Assembly (NCBI GenBank): GCA_963783085.1
Contig: CAWAMJ010000020.1
Coordinates: 744,001 to 808,000 of the forward strand
Direction of reading: 5' to 3'
DNA length: 64,000 nt
From: CAVYUC01 sp963783085
GTDB taxonomy: Bacteria; Bacteroidota; Bacteroidia; Bacteroidales; Prolixibacteraceae
Shown here: positions 45,192 through 56,700 of the stretch, in pieces
Layout of the letters: every line of letters begins with the position of its first letter
How positions within the stretch are numbered: the stretch's first letter is position 1
Made by a program: the position numbers and the translations under genes
The notes under the pieces: model-generated
Told to the model about the DNA's origin: nothing
What the model saw: only the letters and a program-made list of their open reading frames with translations
Database searches by the model: none

Positions 45192-46100
45192 ATGGCCAAA
45201 AAGAAAAGCATTCCACACAAAAATAAACCGGCGCCTAAAAATGAAACCGGTTTTTTGGTTTCAACAGAAACAATCCTGATGGATTTTCTGATGGCAAAAA
45301 TGCCGGAAAGAAGCCGCAGTAAAATAAAATCACTGTTAAGCGGGAAACAGGTTTTTGTGGATGAAAAACCGGTATCGCAATTCAATCAGCCGTTGTTCCC
45401 CGGGCAAAAAGTGACAATTTCAAAACAGAGGCTGAATTTGGACAATATTGCGCAAATGAGCGTTGTTTTTGAGGACAGGCATGTAATAGTTATCGACAAA
45501 CAGGCGGGACTGCTTTCAATTTCCACGTCGAAGGAAAAACGAGCAACTGCCTACAGTTTGTTACGAAACCACGTAAAAAAAACCGATCCGGCAAATAAAA
45601 TATTCATTGTGCACCGTCTCGATCGCGAAACTTCAGGTTTGATGCTGTTTGCCAAAAGTGAAGAGGTAAAGCGCAAGTTGCAGGATTCGTGGAACGATAC
45701 CATTCTTGAACGCAGTTACGTTGCCGTGGTGGAAAGGGCAGTTGAAAAAGCACAGGGAACCATTTTATCCTATTTAACGGAAGACAAAATATACAGGATG
45801 CATTCCTCTGATAATCAGGAAAGAGGACTAAAAGCAATTACACATTACACGGTGCTTCAAAAAAACAGGAACTACAGTTTATTAAAAGTGAACCTGGAAA
45901 CCGGGCGAAAAAACCAAATCAGGGTACACATGCAGGATATCGGACATCCGGTTGCCGGCGATAAAAAATACGGCGCCGAAACCAATCCGATAAAAAGGTT
46001 GGGGCTCCATGCCTGGCAGCTTTCCTTTATTCATCCGGTTACCGGAGAAAAACTGAACTTCCGGACCAAAATACCGCCTGTTTTCCTGAAGCTGTTTTAG
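45192..46100 (+). CDS. RluA-family pseudouridine synthase
   Basis: A 302-residue rRNA/tRNA-modifying enzyme. An N-terminal S4-like RNA-binding domain (about 28-85, RSRSKIKSLLSGKQVFVDEKP) precedes the synthase domain with VIDKQAGLLSIST and the catalytic HRLDRETSGLMLFAKS motif (the second-position Asp is the nucleophile), then KNQIRVHMQDIGHPVAGDKKYG. The protein begins with a Lys-rich 20-residue extension. The exact target uridine (RluA, RluC or RluD type) cannot be assigned. It is convergent with the PH-domain genes. Confidence 0.9.
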   Translation: MAKKKSIPHKNKPAPKNETGFLVSTETILMDFLMAKMPERSRSKIKSLLSGKQVFVDEKPVSQFNQPLFPGQKVTISKQRLNLDNIAQMSVVFEDRHVIVIDKQAGLLSISTSKEKRATAYSLLRNHVKKTDPANKIFIVHRLDRETSGLMLFAKSEEVKRKLQDSWNDTILERSYVAVVERAVEKAQGTILSYLTEDKIYRMHSSDNQERGLKAITHYTVLQKNRNYSLLKVNLETGRKNQIRVHMQDIGHPVAGDKKYGAETNPIKRLGLHAWQLSFIHPVTGEKLNFRTKIPPVFLKLF

Positions 46101-46110
46101 GAGCTTGAAA

Positions 46111-47604
46111 TTACATCCACCGCTCTTCCGATATTTCTGTATGATATAATATGTAGTTGTAAATTTGCCTGGCTAATTTTTCATCGATAAAAGGAATGGT
46201 CATCGAGCCGGAGGCATTCATCAGCCGCAAACCTGCCAGCGATCTTCTTTTTTGGAAAATGGTTTGCCGGAATTCCACTGCCTGAATTTTATATAATTTC
46301 ATCTGCCCCCACTTGTGGGAAACAGCACCTTTTGAAATACGGATTTGAGAATTGTTCATTCTGAAATATCTTTTTTTGAGAATGAGGTAACAATATCCGG
46401 CCGACGCGGAAAGCCAGACGATCGCACCAATCCAAAACATCCATTCTGCATACAGAAATAATGCGGCCAAAATCACCGGAATCCAGCCGAAATACATCCA
46501 AAGCCTTCGAAAGTAATAGCTATCCGACAAGATTTTTGGAACGGAGGAAAGTTCATCTTCACCAAATAAATCGGTTCTTAAAAGTTCAAGGTGGCCCTTC
46601 AAACAACCCGGAGCATCCACCAGTTGCTGGTTTTTCCGGTTTTGTTGCCCGCTAACGGCTTGTTTAAATGTTAAATGATATATACCAAACAGCTTTTTCA
46701 ATGGATCGGTTTCCCAGTTTAACTCCTGCACTTTATGATGCGGAATAATCACATTTTGTTTATTGAACAGTCCTGATTCAATGCGATATGTTTCTTCCTT
46801 TTTCAGGAGTTTAAAATCGAAGTATTTTAATAGTGTACGTAAAACAGAGAAAACGATAGCAACAATCATGAAGAAAATGATGAGGAACGTAATAAGCGCC
46901 CAATTGGATTGCGACATATACCCGATAAACTCGCTGGAATACTCATTCGCTTTGTCTTTGAATATATCCTGGATTTGCTGAAAAACCTGAAATCCAAAAG
47001 CAACGATGATAAGTCCGGCACGGAGATGGTTTTGGCTGATTCCGATTTTGAACAAATCAGCTGGTGTGAGATGCAGGACCAACTCTTCTTTTCTTTCAAC
47101 AACTTCCTGCTGTTCAGTTTTTTCCGTTGCAGCCGATTCTTTTTTTCGGGAACGCAACCGTTCCTGAAGAGCATCGGAAAACGATTTATCGAGCGCATGA
47201 ATTTTTAGTTCCTTGCCGGCAGCGCCTGCAGTATCAACCTCAAGTGATACGACATTTAATAGCTGCTGAATCAAATTTTGTTTGGTGTTTACGCTCTGAA
47301 TACGTTCGAGTGGAACTGTTAATATTTTCTTTCGGAGATAACCTTTTTTAAGAACAAATTCGTTGCCCGAAACATAGAAATAAAAGTTCAGATAATAAAG
47401 AACGGTATGAACAACAAGCAATGCCGGCAGGAAAACAACAGAAATAATCAGCACATATTTATTGCTGAACCAGTTATTTTGAATCACCAGAACCAGCAAT
47501 ATGGGCCAAAAAGCCCGGATGAACTTTTGTGCGCTGAACAAAAATATCAGAATCAACCCGCGGGGCGATTGCCGGGTTGGTTTTGTCAGGTCCGGCTTAT
47601 TCAT
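46111..47604 (-). CDS. YdbT-like membrane protein with bacterial PH domains
   Basis: A 497-residue membrane protein with pairs of membrane helices near 30-70, 195-250 and 370-405 and several bacterial PH-like (bPH_2) domains between and after them, recognisable as FVLKKGYLRKKILTVPLERIQSVNTKQNLIQ and YRIESGLFNKQNVIIPHHKVQELNW. It corresponds to Bacillus YdbT, which acts with YdbS. It overlaps the preceding ydbS-like gene by 8 bp. Function is not established; a role in envelope or antimicrobial-peptide tolerance has been proposed for this family. Confidence 0.85.
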   Translation of the reverse strand: MNKPDLTKPTRQSPRGLILIFLFSAQKFIRAFWPILLVLVIQNNWFSNKYVLIISVVFLPALLVVHTVLYYLNFYFYVSGNEFVLKKGYLRKKILTVPLERIQSVNTKQNLIQQLLNVVSLEVDTAGAAGKELKIHALDKSFSDALQERLRSRKKESAATEKTEQQEVVERKEELVLHLTPADLFKIGISQNHLRAGLIIVAFGFQVFQQIQDIFKDKANEYSSEFIGYMSQSNWALITFLIIFFMIVAIVFSVLRTLLKYFDFKLLKKEETYRIESGLFNKQNVIIPHHKVQELNWETDPLKKLFGIYHLTFKQAVSGQQNRKNQQLVDAPGCLKGHLELLRTDLFGEDELSSVPKILSDSYYFRRLWMYFGWIPVILAALFLYAEWMFWIGAIVWLSASAGYCYLILKKRYFRMNNSQIRISKGAVSHKWGQMKLYKIQAVEFRQTIFQKRRSLAGLRLMNASGSMTIPFIDEKLARQIYNYILYHTEISEERWM

Positions 47605-48118
47605 ATTCGCTGATTTTTCCGGATAAGAATGATTTCACTTTCCGGGCTTCAGTTGCTGCCAGACCGGGAATGGTCAAATCGCTTGAACTGCCTCCCGCAG
47701 TATAGATTTTTACAGATGATAATCCAAGCATTTTTGCCAGTACACCCTGATTAATTTCCACGTGCTGAATGCGGTTTAAGGGAACAGAAGTCATTTTAAA
47801 AGTTATTAATCCGCGTTGAAACGAAACATCCTTTTCCCGGATAAGGTAACCTTTTTTTGGAAATCCCATTATTGTCATCACTGCCGAAAATACTACGACC
47901 AGCACAATGGCAGCAGCTACCAGGACGACAATGAACTGCGGCGGCTTTTCGTCTGTAAAAAGCAGGAAAACGGCCAATCCGCCCGTCAACAACAAAAATA
48001 CCACTGCTAATCTTACCATCTGAATTGTTAAATATTTTTTATCCAGAGGATTGAAAGTAGCAGATTCAATTTCCGGCAGGTTTTCGGGCAGTAAAATTGA
48101 ATTGTTGAAATTTTCCAT
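47597..48118 (-). CDS. YdbS-like PH-domain membrane protein
   Basis: A 173-residue protein with two membrane helices (about 35-52 and 60-85) followed by one bPH_2 domain with YLIREKDVSFQRGLITFKMTSVPLNRIQHVEINQG and VKIYTAGGSSSDLTIPGL. It is the partner of the downstream YdbT-like protein and overlaps it by 8 bp, so the pair is translationally coupled. Confidence 0.85.
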   Translation of the reverse strand: MENFNNSILLPENLPEIESATFNPLDKKYLTIQMVRLAVVFLLLTGGLAVFLLFTDEKPPQFIVVLVAAAIVLVVVFSAVMTIMGFPKKGYLIREKDVSFQRGLITFKMTSVPLNRIQHVEINQGVLAKMLGLSSVKIYTAGGSSSDLTIPGLAATEARKVKSFLSGKISEYE

Positions 48119-48161
48119 GCTTCGATTTGGTTTAATATTTTTACAATCGTTACGACAAGTT

Positions 48162-50952
48162 TTATTCCCTGTTTTCCAGCCGGTATTCGTCTTTTTCCTT
48201 GCTTTCCCGAATCATGTCTTCCGTATTGTCCATCTCGGGCGATTCTTCCAGCGCTTTCCAGTTGAAATCTTCATCGAACGGATCGAGTGCTTTTTGCGGA
48301 TCGAAAATACGTTCGTCAACCGGAATTGCGGAATAAGGTGTATAATCCGGTTTGCCGGTAAAGAAATCATGAAAGTCGGTTGCCCCGGCATCGTACTGGT
48401 TCAGGTACGGCAAACCAAGGATATTCCAGAACGTTTTGAAAATACTTCCAAAACTGTAGTGCACATGGCTCACGTAATCCCTTTTCACCCAGGGCGAAAT
48501 TAACAATAAAGCACTTCTGTGCGCGTCGATATGATCCACCCCGTTCTGGGCATCGTCTTCGGTAATTACAATCAGCATGTTTTTCCAGTAAGGCGTGTGC
48601 GACAGGTATTCCACAATACGTCCGATAGCCAAATCGTTATCGGCCATGTAACTTTCGCGGAAAGGATATCCGGCTTCCGGCCGGTCGCTTGCTCCGTGGT
48701 CATTCGGAATAATTACCGTTAACATTGCCGGCATGGTATCCTGAGCATTTATCCATTTCTCGTTAAATTCTTTTTTGAACATATCCACCCTGTATTGGTC
48801 AGGAATGGCTGTGTTGTAGGTTGGAAATTGTTTTGAAGTGCGGTCCCAGATAGGCTGGGGCAGCGGATAATTGATATAATGCCTGATGCCCTGGTGTTTG
48901 TAACTTACATCGTAAATTGCCGGTTCGAACATGATGCTGAAACCAAAATTGAAGAAATCAATTTCGTTCCGTTCCAGGTGATCCCACATGGAACCGGCTT
49001 CGTTGTAATCTTCCGGGTAAATAGCGCCGGCAGCTCCGTTCATGGCATAAATTCCCGGAGCTTTCGAACCAAATTTGAAATCGCGGTTTCCGCCGTAACT
49101 GGCTGCGGTGCAGGTTTCGCACCATTCGTTCGGGTAGGTATTTACCAGCCAGCGGTGTCCGTCGGCCGAAACATCGGAATCTACATAAAAGTTATCAGAA
49201 ATGGCAAAATCGCCTGCAATTTTCAGGTGGTTTACCATTACATCGGCATTTTCCACCGATGCTGTATTTTTCCGGTTATGAAAAGAAGCACCTTTCCCGT
49301 ACCTGGCCAGTTCGGCTTCCCCTTCTCCTTTTTTAACCTGTCCGAAAATTTCATCGTAAGTTCGGTTTTCTTTCGAAATAAAAACAATGTGTTTTATCGG
49401 GCTTTCCTTTTCGCCCGGGTAAAGCGGAATGGGATTGTTTTTTCGTTCGGCAAATCGTTCTGAAGAAGCTTTCTGAAAATCAAAATTATTGGCAATTACC
49501 TGCGCTGTGTAAGCTTTCAATTCTGTCATCTGTTGGAATATCGAGCACTTCCACTGTTCCTTTCATAAGCGAGCCAATGTAACTGCCTTCGGGACCGAGA
49601 TCAAATGTGGCGCCTCCGTTTGGACCACTTCCGAAACCTTTGGCGTTGGAAACAATTAGTTTTTTCCCATCGTTGCTTACTTTCAGTTTTGCAGGAAACC
49701 ATCCGGTGGGAATATATCCCAGTACATCCAGTTTTTTTGCATCGATAACCGCTACGGCATTAATCCCGGAGCAGGCCACAAACAGGCGTTGATTATCGGG
49801 CGACAATGCCAGTCCGAAAGGAATGACCCCGCGGAATTGTTTCACACGGCTGTCGGGTTTCAGGTAAATGGTATTCACCACCGTATCTTTTTCAATGGAG
49901 ATAACCGAAACATTGTCGTTGGTTCCGTTGCTCACAAAAACATAATCGTCGGTAGCTACCAGCGAATTCGGGCTGGAGCCGCCAACTGCCGGAATTCCTT
50001 CCACCATGGCGCCCACCAAATGCCCTGTTTTGGTTTTGGCAATTACCTCAGGTTGATCCGGATTTTCGAGGCTTACCGTGAAAACCGAAAACGCTTCCGG
50101 CGAATTCATTTCACCCAGGCCGGGAACATCCAGACTGTCGTTGTGGATTCCTTCAACCATCTCCTCACTTCCGTAAGCCGAGGTCGGAAATTTCAATGCT
50201 TTTTCAACCACATTTTCCGGTGTAATTCCTTTTATCATATCATATTGAAACATTCCTACATTGGCCACATACACTTTTTCCCCGCTGGGCGAAAGGCAAA
50301 TGCCGAACGGATAGCGGCCAACCGGAACATTGTGTTCCAGTTTATTTGTTTCGGTGTTCAGAATAACCATACGGAAACCGATTTGGTCGACAGCGTATAA
50401 TTTTTTGCCGTCTTTCGAAAGTACCAAATCGCCAATGTAACCATCGGTGTAATCCGCATCATCCGATTTAAAAGAGCAGTCGATGGAATCTTTTTTCTCT
50501 CCGGTTTTCAAATCGAAAATGAAAACTTTATTCTCCTGTCCGCCTGCCACATAAACTACACTGTTATCGTTCGAAATGGCCAGTCCCATAAATACGGAAG
50601 CCAGCACTCCCTCGTCGGTTGCCGGGCCCGGAGGAATCTGCTGAACTTCAGGGTTCTCTGATAAAATATTCCGGATAATGGTAATGGACAGCGGACTGGT
50701 TCCTGAGTTTGCGGTAACTGCGGTATTTCCGTCAGGACTCAGGGTCAAACCAAACGGATGAGGCGCAACCACAATGCTTTTTCCTGCCGGGGTCAGCAAT
50801 CTTCCGTTGGGAATTACGGTAGTTCCGGTTTTATCGATATGGGTAAATTGTTTCCCGGCTGGCGCAGAAATAATCCAGGGATCGACCTCTGGCTTCGAAG
50901 TACACGACGCGAGAAACAGAAGTATGAGGAGGTATAGAAATATGTTTTTCAT
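48162..50952 (-). CDS. YncE-type beta-propeller plus phosphoesterase, split by frameshift
   Basis: Two reading frames that look like one bifunctional lipoprotein. The first (49486-50952, 488 residues) has a lipoprotein signal with Cys at LLFLASCTSK and a seven-bladed YncE/YVTN propeller with repeats such as FVACSGINAVAVIDAKKLDVLGYIPTGWFPAKL. The second (48162-49529, 455 residues) begins abruptly at VIANNF and is a PF04185 phosphoesterase (KHIVFISKENRTYDEIFGQ, with SADGHRWLVNTYP and DDAQNGVDHIDAHRS). In related bacteria the two parts are usually fused. The frame changes in the 44-bp overlap near 49510-49525: removing one base joins VLDIPTD to TELKAYTAQVIANNF. It may be a sequencing error. The phosphoesterase family includes phosphatases and phospholipases C; the substrate is unknown. 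Confidence 0.82.
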
Positions 50953-51066
50953 TTTTTGAATATTATCGTTTTTTTCAGAATCGTTTTAGCAGAGCTTAAA
51001 GGTACAACGAAGTTGGAAAATTCATTTCATTTTTTAGCATTCCGTCCGAAAGGTTGAAATTTGAAG

Positions 51067-51097
51067 AAACAGACCCGCTGAAATAGCAGGTCTGTTT
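51067..51097 (-). terminator. Rho-independent terminator after the SusCD operon
   Basis: AAACAGACCCGC (51067-51078) pairs with GCAGGTCTGTTT (51086-51097), with one G-U pair and a 7-nt loop. It lies 24 bp beyond the lipoprotein stop codon, and its stem ends in T-rich sequence on the minus strand. Confidence 0.75.
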
Positions 51098-51121
51098 CGT
51101 TCTTTATGATTTAAAAAATAA

Positions 51122-51886
51122 TTATTGTTGTGATATGGTAAAATCATAAGTGCCTCCGCCAATGTCATAACCACTGAATTCGAAACTCAGGTGCAACTCA
51201 TTGGAAGTTGCATTGTAGGTTCCGCAATAGCCTTTATGGAATGTCATGTCTGATCCGTAGGAAGTTGCATTAACATCGTTGAGCAATGTAACATCTCCCT
51301 GTGAATGTATCCATGTTAATATCTCCAAGCTGCAATTCAAATAAAACCGGTGCACTTGAATCTGCCCAGAAATTGAAAGCAATATTGATTCTTTTGCAGT
51401 CGTCATCAATTTTTACACCGGTACATGTAGCCGGACTGTAATCCGGGTAAATTTCATCGAGACAGTTTACATTTCCAACCCAGCGATCGGCCAGGCAACC
51501 CACCGGCGGCACATAATAATCAAGAACAATTGTCCAGTCTGCTGTATTTCCCGATGGAGCGGTTACCCGATATTTATGTGGTGAAGAGAAATCGCCGTAA
51601 ACACCAAAAGATGGGGCTCCTTCCAGCGGTTCAATTGCACACCCGGCAGTCGAGGTTTCCCTGCATGTAAATATGTGAAAAATCAACCGATTTATCTTTT
51701 ACCCAAACCGTATCCACGTCATATCGTGTGAATGGCATTGATTTGCGGAATTTTTCCGTTTTCATTCCCCACAAGTATTTCTTTAATTCCTGTATTGTCG
51801 GGAAGTTCACCCACCTGTTCGAAAGTGGGAACACAACTAACAGCTAAAAAAACTGCTACTGTGAATAAGCTAATAATATATTTCAT
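51122..51886 (-). pseudogene. SusCD-associated surface lipoprotein, broken by three frameshifts
   Basis: ATG at 51886 starts MKYIISLFTVAVFLAVSCVPTFEQVGELP, a clear lipoprotein signal with Cys18. The rest of the protein is spread over three more frames: TEKFRKSMPFTRYDVDTVWVKD (through 51631), AGCAIEPLEGAPSFGVYGDFSSPHKYRVTAPSG (through 51270), and GDVTLLNDVNATSYGSDMTFHKGYCGTYN to the stop at 51122. The third break is explained by one extra G in ACAGGGAGATG (about 51307-51315). Joined, it would be about 254 residues, in the position of the SusE-like lipoproteins that accompany SusC/SusD. The family was not recognised with certainty. Confidence 0.75.
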
Positions 51887-51920
51887 TTTTTATGCTTTTT
51901 TCGTTTTACCAGTCTTGTTA

Positions 51921-53734
51921 TTATTCCCAACCAAAAATTTGGGTTAAATTCGGATTTACCGTCACATCGCTTTGTGGAATTGGGCGGTAATAGTATTTCG
52001 GAGTCCACAAATGTTCCGCGGTCTTTAATCGATTGAACATATCCCTGGTTGTCGCCACTGATATAGAATGATGCGTCACTGTCTTGCGGACCTACACGGT
52101 AATAAATCAGTGTTTCCCCAAGCGAATTGGTTTCTTTTTCGCCGGCTCCCGGAATTGATTCGCTAATGTCAAGCAAAACAATATCTTCAATGCCATCGCC
52201 GGTAAGGTCGTATTTGCCTAATCCGGGGAAATATAAACCTTTTGGTTCAGTTTCAAGAATGTTCCCCACTGACCAGCGCATCAGATCGTCGTAACGGTAT
52301 CCTTCCAAAGCCATTTCAATCCGTCGTTCGCGCCGTATTTCAAGGAGTTCAGCTTTTTGTGAGGTGGTGATATTCGGATAACGTGCTTCCTGTAAAGGAT
52401 CAACTGTTGGGTCCATCGATAAGTGTGGCATTCCGGCACGATCGCGCAGAACATTTATGGTTATGTCTAAATCAGATTGTGTCAATTCGCCCAGTTCAGC
52501 CCTTGCTTCTGCATAAGTCAAAACACTTCCGCATACCGAATGCCGGGAAATCCACCCCGTTTTGAATGGTCTGGTCGGTATTATTTACAAATCCTTTTAT
52601 CTGGTGATACCCGGTAAAGTTTTTCTGTAACTGTTGTTTGTAAATTCCACCACCCTGAGAGTAGGTTGCGGTATTAATGAGTTCCCAGCCCGGATAGGCA
52701 TAGGTTTGCTTCAGCCGTGGGTCGCGATTTTCGAATTCTTCCACAAATTGCTTTGTTTCGTAATCCGGCTGGTCGGTGTAAAACGAGCCATCCGTCATTA
52801 AGTACGACTGTAACAGGTCTTTCGACGGACTAACTTCATAGTTTCCAAACATCCATTCCCACCAGCCGCTGTTTTTTACCTGGTCTTCGCTAATGTTGGC
52901 GAAAATAATTTCCGGGTTTGTGGTTAAATCCTGGCTGTGAAACAAGGTCCCATAATCCGATTCCGGATTACCGGTATTGTAGATGCTGAAACCACCATTA
53001 TCCATAATTTGTTTGGCAGCGCCGCGCGCCATTTCAAGATATGTAGTGGCTGACGATTGCAACTCCAGTTCCGGATGGTATTTTCTGTAAGTTCCTTCAT
53101 ACAATGCGTGGCGTGCTTTATAAGCGAGAACAACCCATTTGTTCACTGCGCCAACCGGCTGGTCGGCTTTTACATGCTGGCTGGCAAAATCGTAATCTTC
53201 AAATATTTTCTGCACAACCATATCTCTCGGGTCGCGACCTTTAAACAGCAAATCTTCGTCGGAAGTCCCAATAACCTGGTCGTACCATGGAACATCGGAA
53301 AAACGTTTTACTTTATCCATGTAAAAACGGGCACGGAAAAAGCGGGCCACGCCTTTATAGTGGTTCAGCAAATCTTCTGTTACATCTGCTTTATCGGCAT
53401 TTTCCAGGAAAAGATTGATATTCCGCAAAGTGCTCCAGGTCCAGCCGCCTGTTATGGTTGCCGAAGACGGATTACTGCTAAGCATTATATTTTTCAATTC
53501 AGTACTTCCCGTATTGGCGGCATTGTCAGTTGTGCTGTAACCATCGGCTCCGTATTCATTTAAATTCGGGAAAGTGTACAAATTATAAACGAACATTTTC
53601 AGGTCTTCTTCACTTTTGAAGAAATTTTCAGTTCCAATGGAGGTTTCAGGAAACCTGTCCATATAATCGTCATTACACGCTGAAAGCAGAACGACGAGTG
53701 TTATACTAAATATTGATATTATCTTTTTCATCAT
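51921..53734 (-). pseudogene. SusD-family lipoprotein, broken by three frameshifts
   Basis: Outer-membrane glycan-binding lipoprotein partner of SusC. The first frame (from 53734) has signal MMKKIISIFSITLVVLLSACNDD and a typical SusD body. Near 52530-52545 the conserved RYAEVLLTYAEA motif of SusD is reached only by changing frame twice: one C missing from the CCC run gives DFPGIRYAEV, and one T missing from the TTTT run gives VFLTYAEARAELG. A third shift near 52030-52050 leads to the characteristic C-terminus HLWTPKYYYRPIPQSDVTVNPNLTQIFGWE and the stop at 51921. Restored, it is about 604 residues. The lipoprotein gene follows 34 bp later. Confidence 0.88.
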
Positions 53735-53759
53735 ATTTCTTTTTACTTGTTATTCTGGA

Positions 53760-56700
53760 TTAAAAGTCAACATTTACACCGAAAGAATATCTTCTTTGAA
53801 ACGGATAGGCATAACCCCAGCCATTATCGGTAACTGCTTCCGGATCGAAATAGTCGCTAACCTGCGACCATTCTGCAATATTTTCTCCACTGATAAAAAA
53901 GCGGACCCTGTCGATTTTGATTTTTTGTGTCAGGGTTTTTGGCAGTGTATATCCAATGGTAATATTTTTAATTCGCAGATATGCTGCACTAAGCATGTAA
54001 CCTGTTTGTGCAGTAGCCAATCCTTTTGAATCGTTTAATCCTTCTCCCAGGTTTCGGTCGGCCAGCCAGGCTTGCAGAATCGGGTATTTTGCATCGGGAT
54101 TTTTACTTGCCAGCCCTGCATCGATATACGATTGCGAATGCTTGGCCATATCTACTTCACTGTCATCGGCCGGTCGGTAGAAATCCATCAGGTGCATATA
54201 ACCGCCCGCATAAGGTTGCTGGTAAAATCCCCAGTACAAGTAGTGACGCGGGTAGTAATCTTTTTTTCCGATTCCCTGTAAAAATGCTCTGAAATCGAAG
54301 CCGTTCCAGTCGAAATTAAGATTTAATCCATACCGGAAATGCGGGGATGAATTTCCAATGATTTTGGCATCCTTTGGATCGTCTACGGTGTACCCTTTTT
54401 CTATGATACCGTTTCCATCCTGATCCACATATTTCGGCCATCCCGGCACAATGGAAAGCGCCCCCCACGGAATGAGTTGTGTTTCGTCGAGCGCCTGCGT
54501 TTCTTCCACGGTTTTGAAAAATCCGTCGCTTTCCAGTCCCCATATTTCTCCAAATTCCTGTCCTACATAGTACTGGCTTAGGTTTTTATTCGGATTATCA
54601 AATCTGGTAATCCACGCCCGGCTGTCAGATAAAATAAAACGCGTGTTAAAGTTAAAGCGTTTTCCGGCCAGGTTGAAATTATTTTTATAGGTAAGTGTTA
54701 GCTCCCAGCCGTCGGTTTCCAGATCTGCGGCATTTTCGCGAGGCTCGTCAGCTCCCAAAACATTGGGGAGGTCTTTTCCCTGGGTTAACATGCCGGTGGT
54801 ATTTCGCTGATAAATATCGAAAGCCGCATAAATTTTATCTTCAAACAATCCGAGGTCAACTCCAAAGTTGGTGGTTTCCACCGTCTCCCAGGTATAGTTG
54901 TCAGAAACCAACTGCGGCGGAGAAACTCTTTGTGGCAATTCTCCTCCTACTATGTAACTTGCTTCCGACGGATTCATGGTGGGAATGTAACCATAGGCTG
55001 AAACATTTTGGTTACCCAGTGAACCATACGAACCTCTTAATTTCAATGAACTTATAACATGTTCAATTGGCTGCATAAATTCTTCGCGGTCGATTCGCCA
55101 TGCTGCCGATGCCGACGGAAAGAAACCGAACCGCGTATTTTTGGGGAATCGGGACGATCCGTCATAACGACCGTTGAATTCGAGAATATATCTTTCCTTT
55201 AAAATGTAATTCAACCGGTAAAATGCTCCCCGAATGGCCCAGTCGGTAATCGATTCATCCACATAATCTTCACCGGTTGCCAGCGCAATGGTTGGCAACG
55301 AGCCTGAAATTACATTGTCGCGGCGTGCTTCAAACCATTCTGAGCGACTATGCTCCTGGTTAAAACCTATCAGCGCCGTAAATTCATGAATTCCAAATGT
55401 TTTATTGAAAGTACTATATACGTTGAATACATTGTATGTATCAAAAGTAGCGCTGCGGTAAGCTTCATTGGTTCCTACTTCCCTTACATCCTCGGGGCCG
55501 TAACCAAGTTTGTATTTTGAATAATACCAACCATAGTTGCTGTTTCCTTTTCGAATGGTATAATCGGCATTAATTTTTAAAGCGCTGTCGAAGAAACGGG
55601 CTTCACCGGTAAATGTCGATTGAGTGCTGTTGTAGCGATTGTCGACTTTACCTCCGTCTTTTAATTGTGCAGCTACCTGCCCAACGCCGCTATTTGCCCA
55701 CGAACCATCTGGATTTTTATCCCATGATGTTGGTTCCAGATTGTACAAACTCCAAATATCCAGATAAGATGGTTCGTTTCTTTCGGTCATCGTAAACAGG
55801 GTGTTGTTTCCAATGGTTAGCCATTTAAAGGGATCGTAATCCACTTTACTTCTGAGGCTGTAACGTTTAAAAAGATCCTCGGCAATTTTTAATGCTCCGT
55901 TTTCATCATCATAAGCTCCGGATAAATAGAATCGTGTTTTTTCCGTTTTTCCGTCCAATTGAATATTTTGTTTCTGCGAAAAGGTGTAATCGCTCAGGAA
56001 ATAAGGGGTCCAGTCGCGGGCTCCCATGTATTCCCAGGTTGTTGGGTCGTTCGGATTTACACGTACTCCCGTGGTTCCGGATGGATTTTCCGAACGTTCT
56101 TTTGCCCAGGCGTACGTTTCATCGGTAGGATTAAAACTGTTCCAGGGGGTGTTGTCGGTTGACAAATCCTGCAAACGCAAATAAATGTATGGGTCGTTGG
56201 TTTTGTCGGGAAGCACTGTTGGTTTCGACCATGCCAGGTTATTATTGTAACTGAGATGAATACCTTCTTTCGACCCGGATTTGGTAGTAATAAGTACCAC
56301 TCCGAATGCAGCACGGGCGCCATAAATTGCTGCTGATGAGGCATCTTTCAATACTGAAATGTCTGCTACATCTTCCGGTGTCAACCGGTTGAGTTCCCAG
56401 GCATCGGCAGGCACTCCATCAATCAGAATCAGGGGTTCCCCGCCGTTGATGGAAGTCATCCCGCGAATATTAATCCGTGCTGCCTGTCCTGGTTCACCGC
56501 TTACAAAGTCGATGTTCAGGTTTGGCGCCACACCCTGTAATCCCTGTGAGATGTTGGTAATTGGCCGGCTTTCCAACTCCTTGGCGTCAACCGCATCTAC
56601 CGCTCCCGAAAGATTTACCTTTTTCTGGGTTCCGTAACCAACTACCACCACTTCTTCAAGTCCGGTTAGTTCCTGTTCCAAAGAAACATTAATGGAAGAC

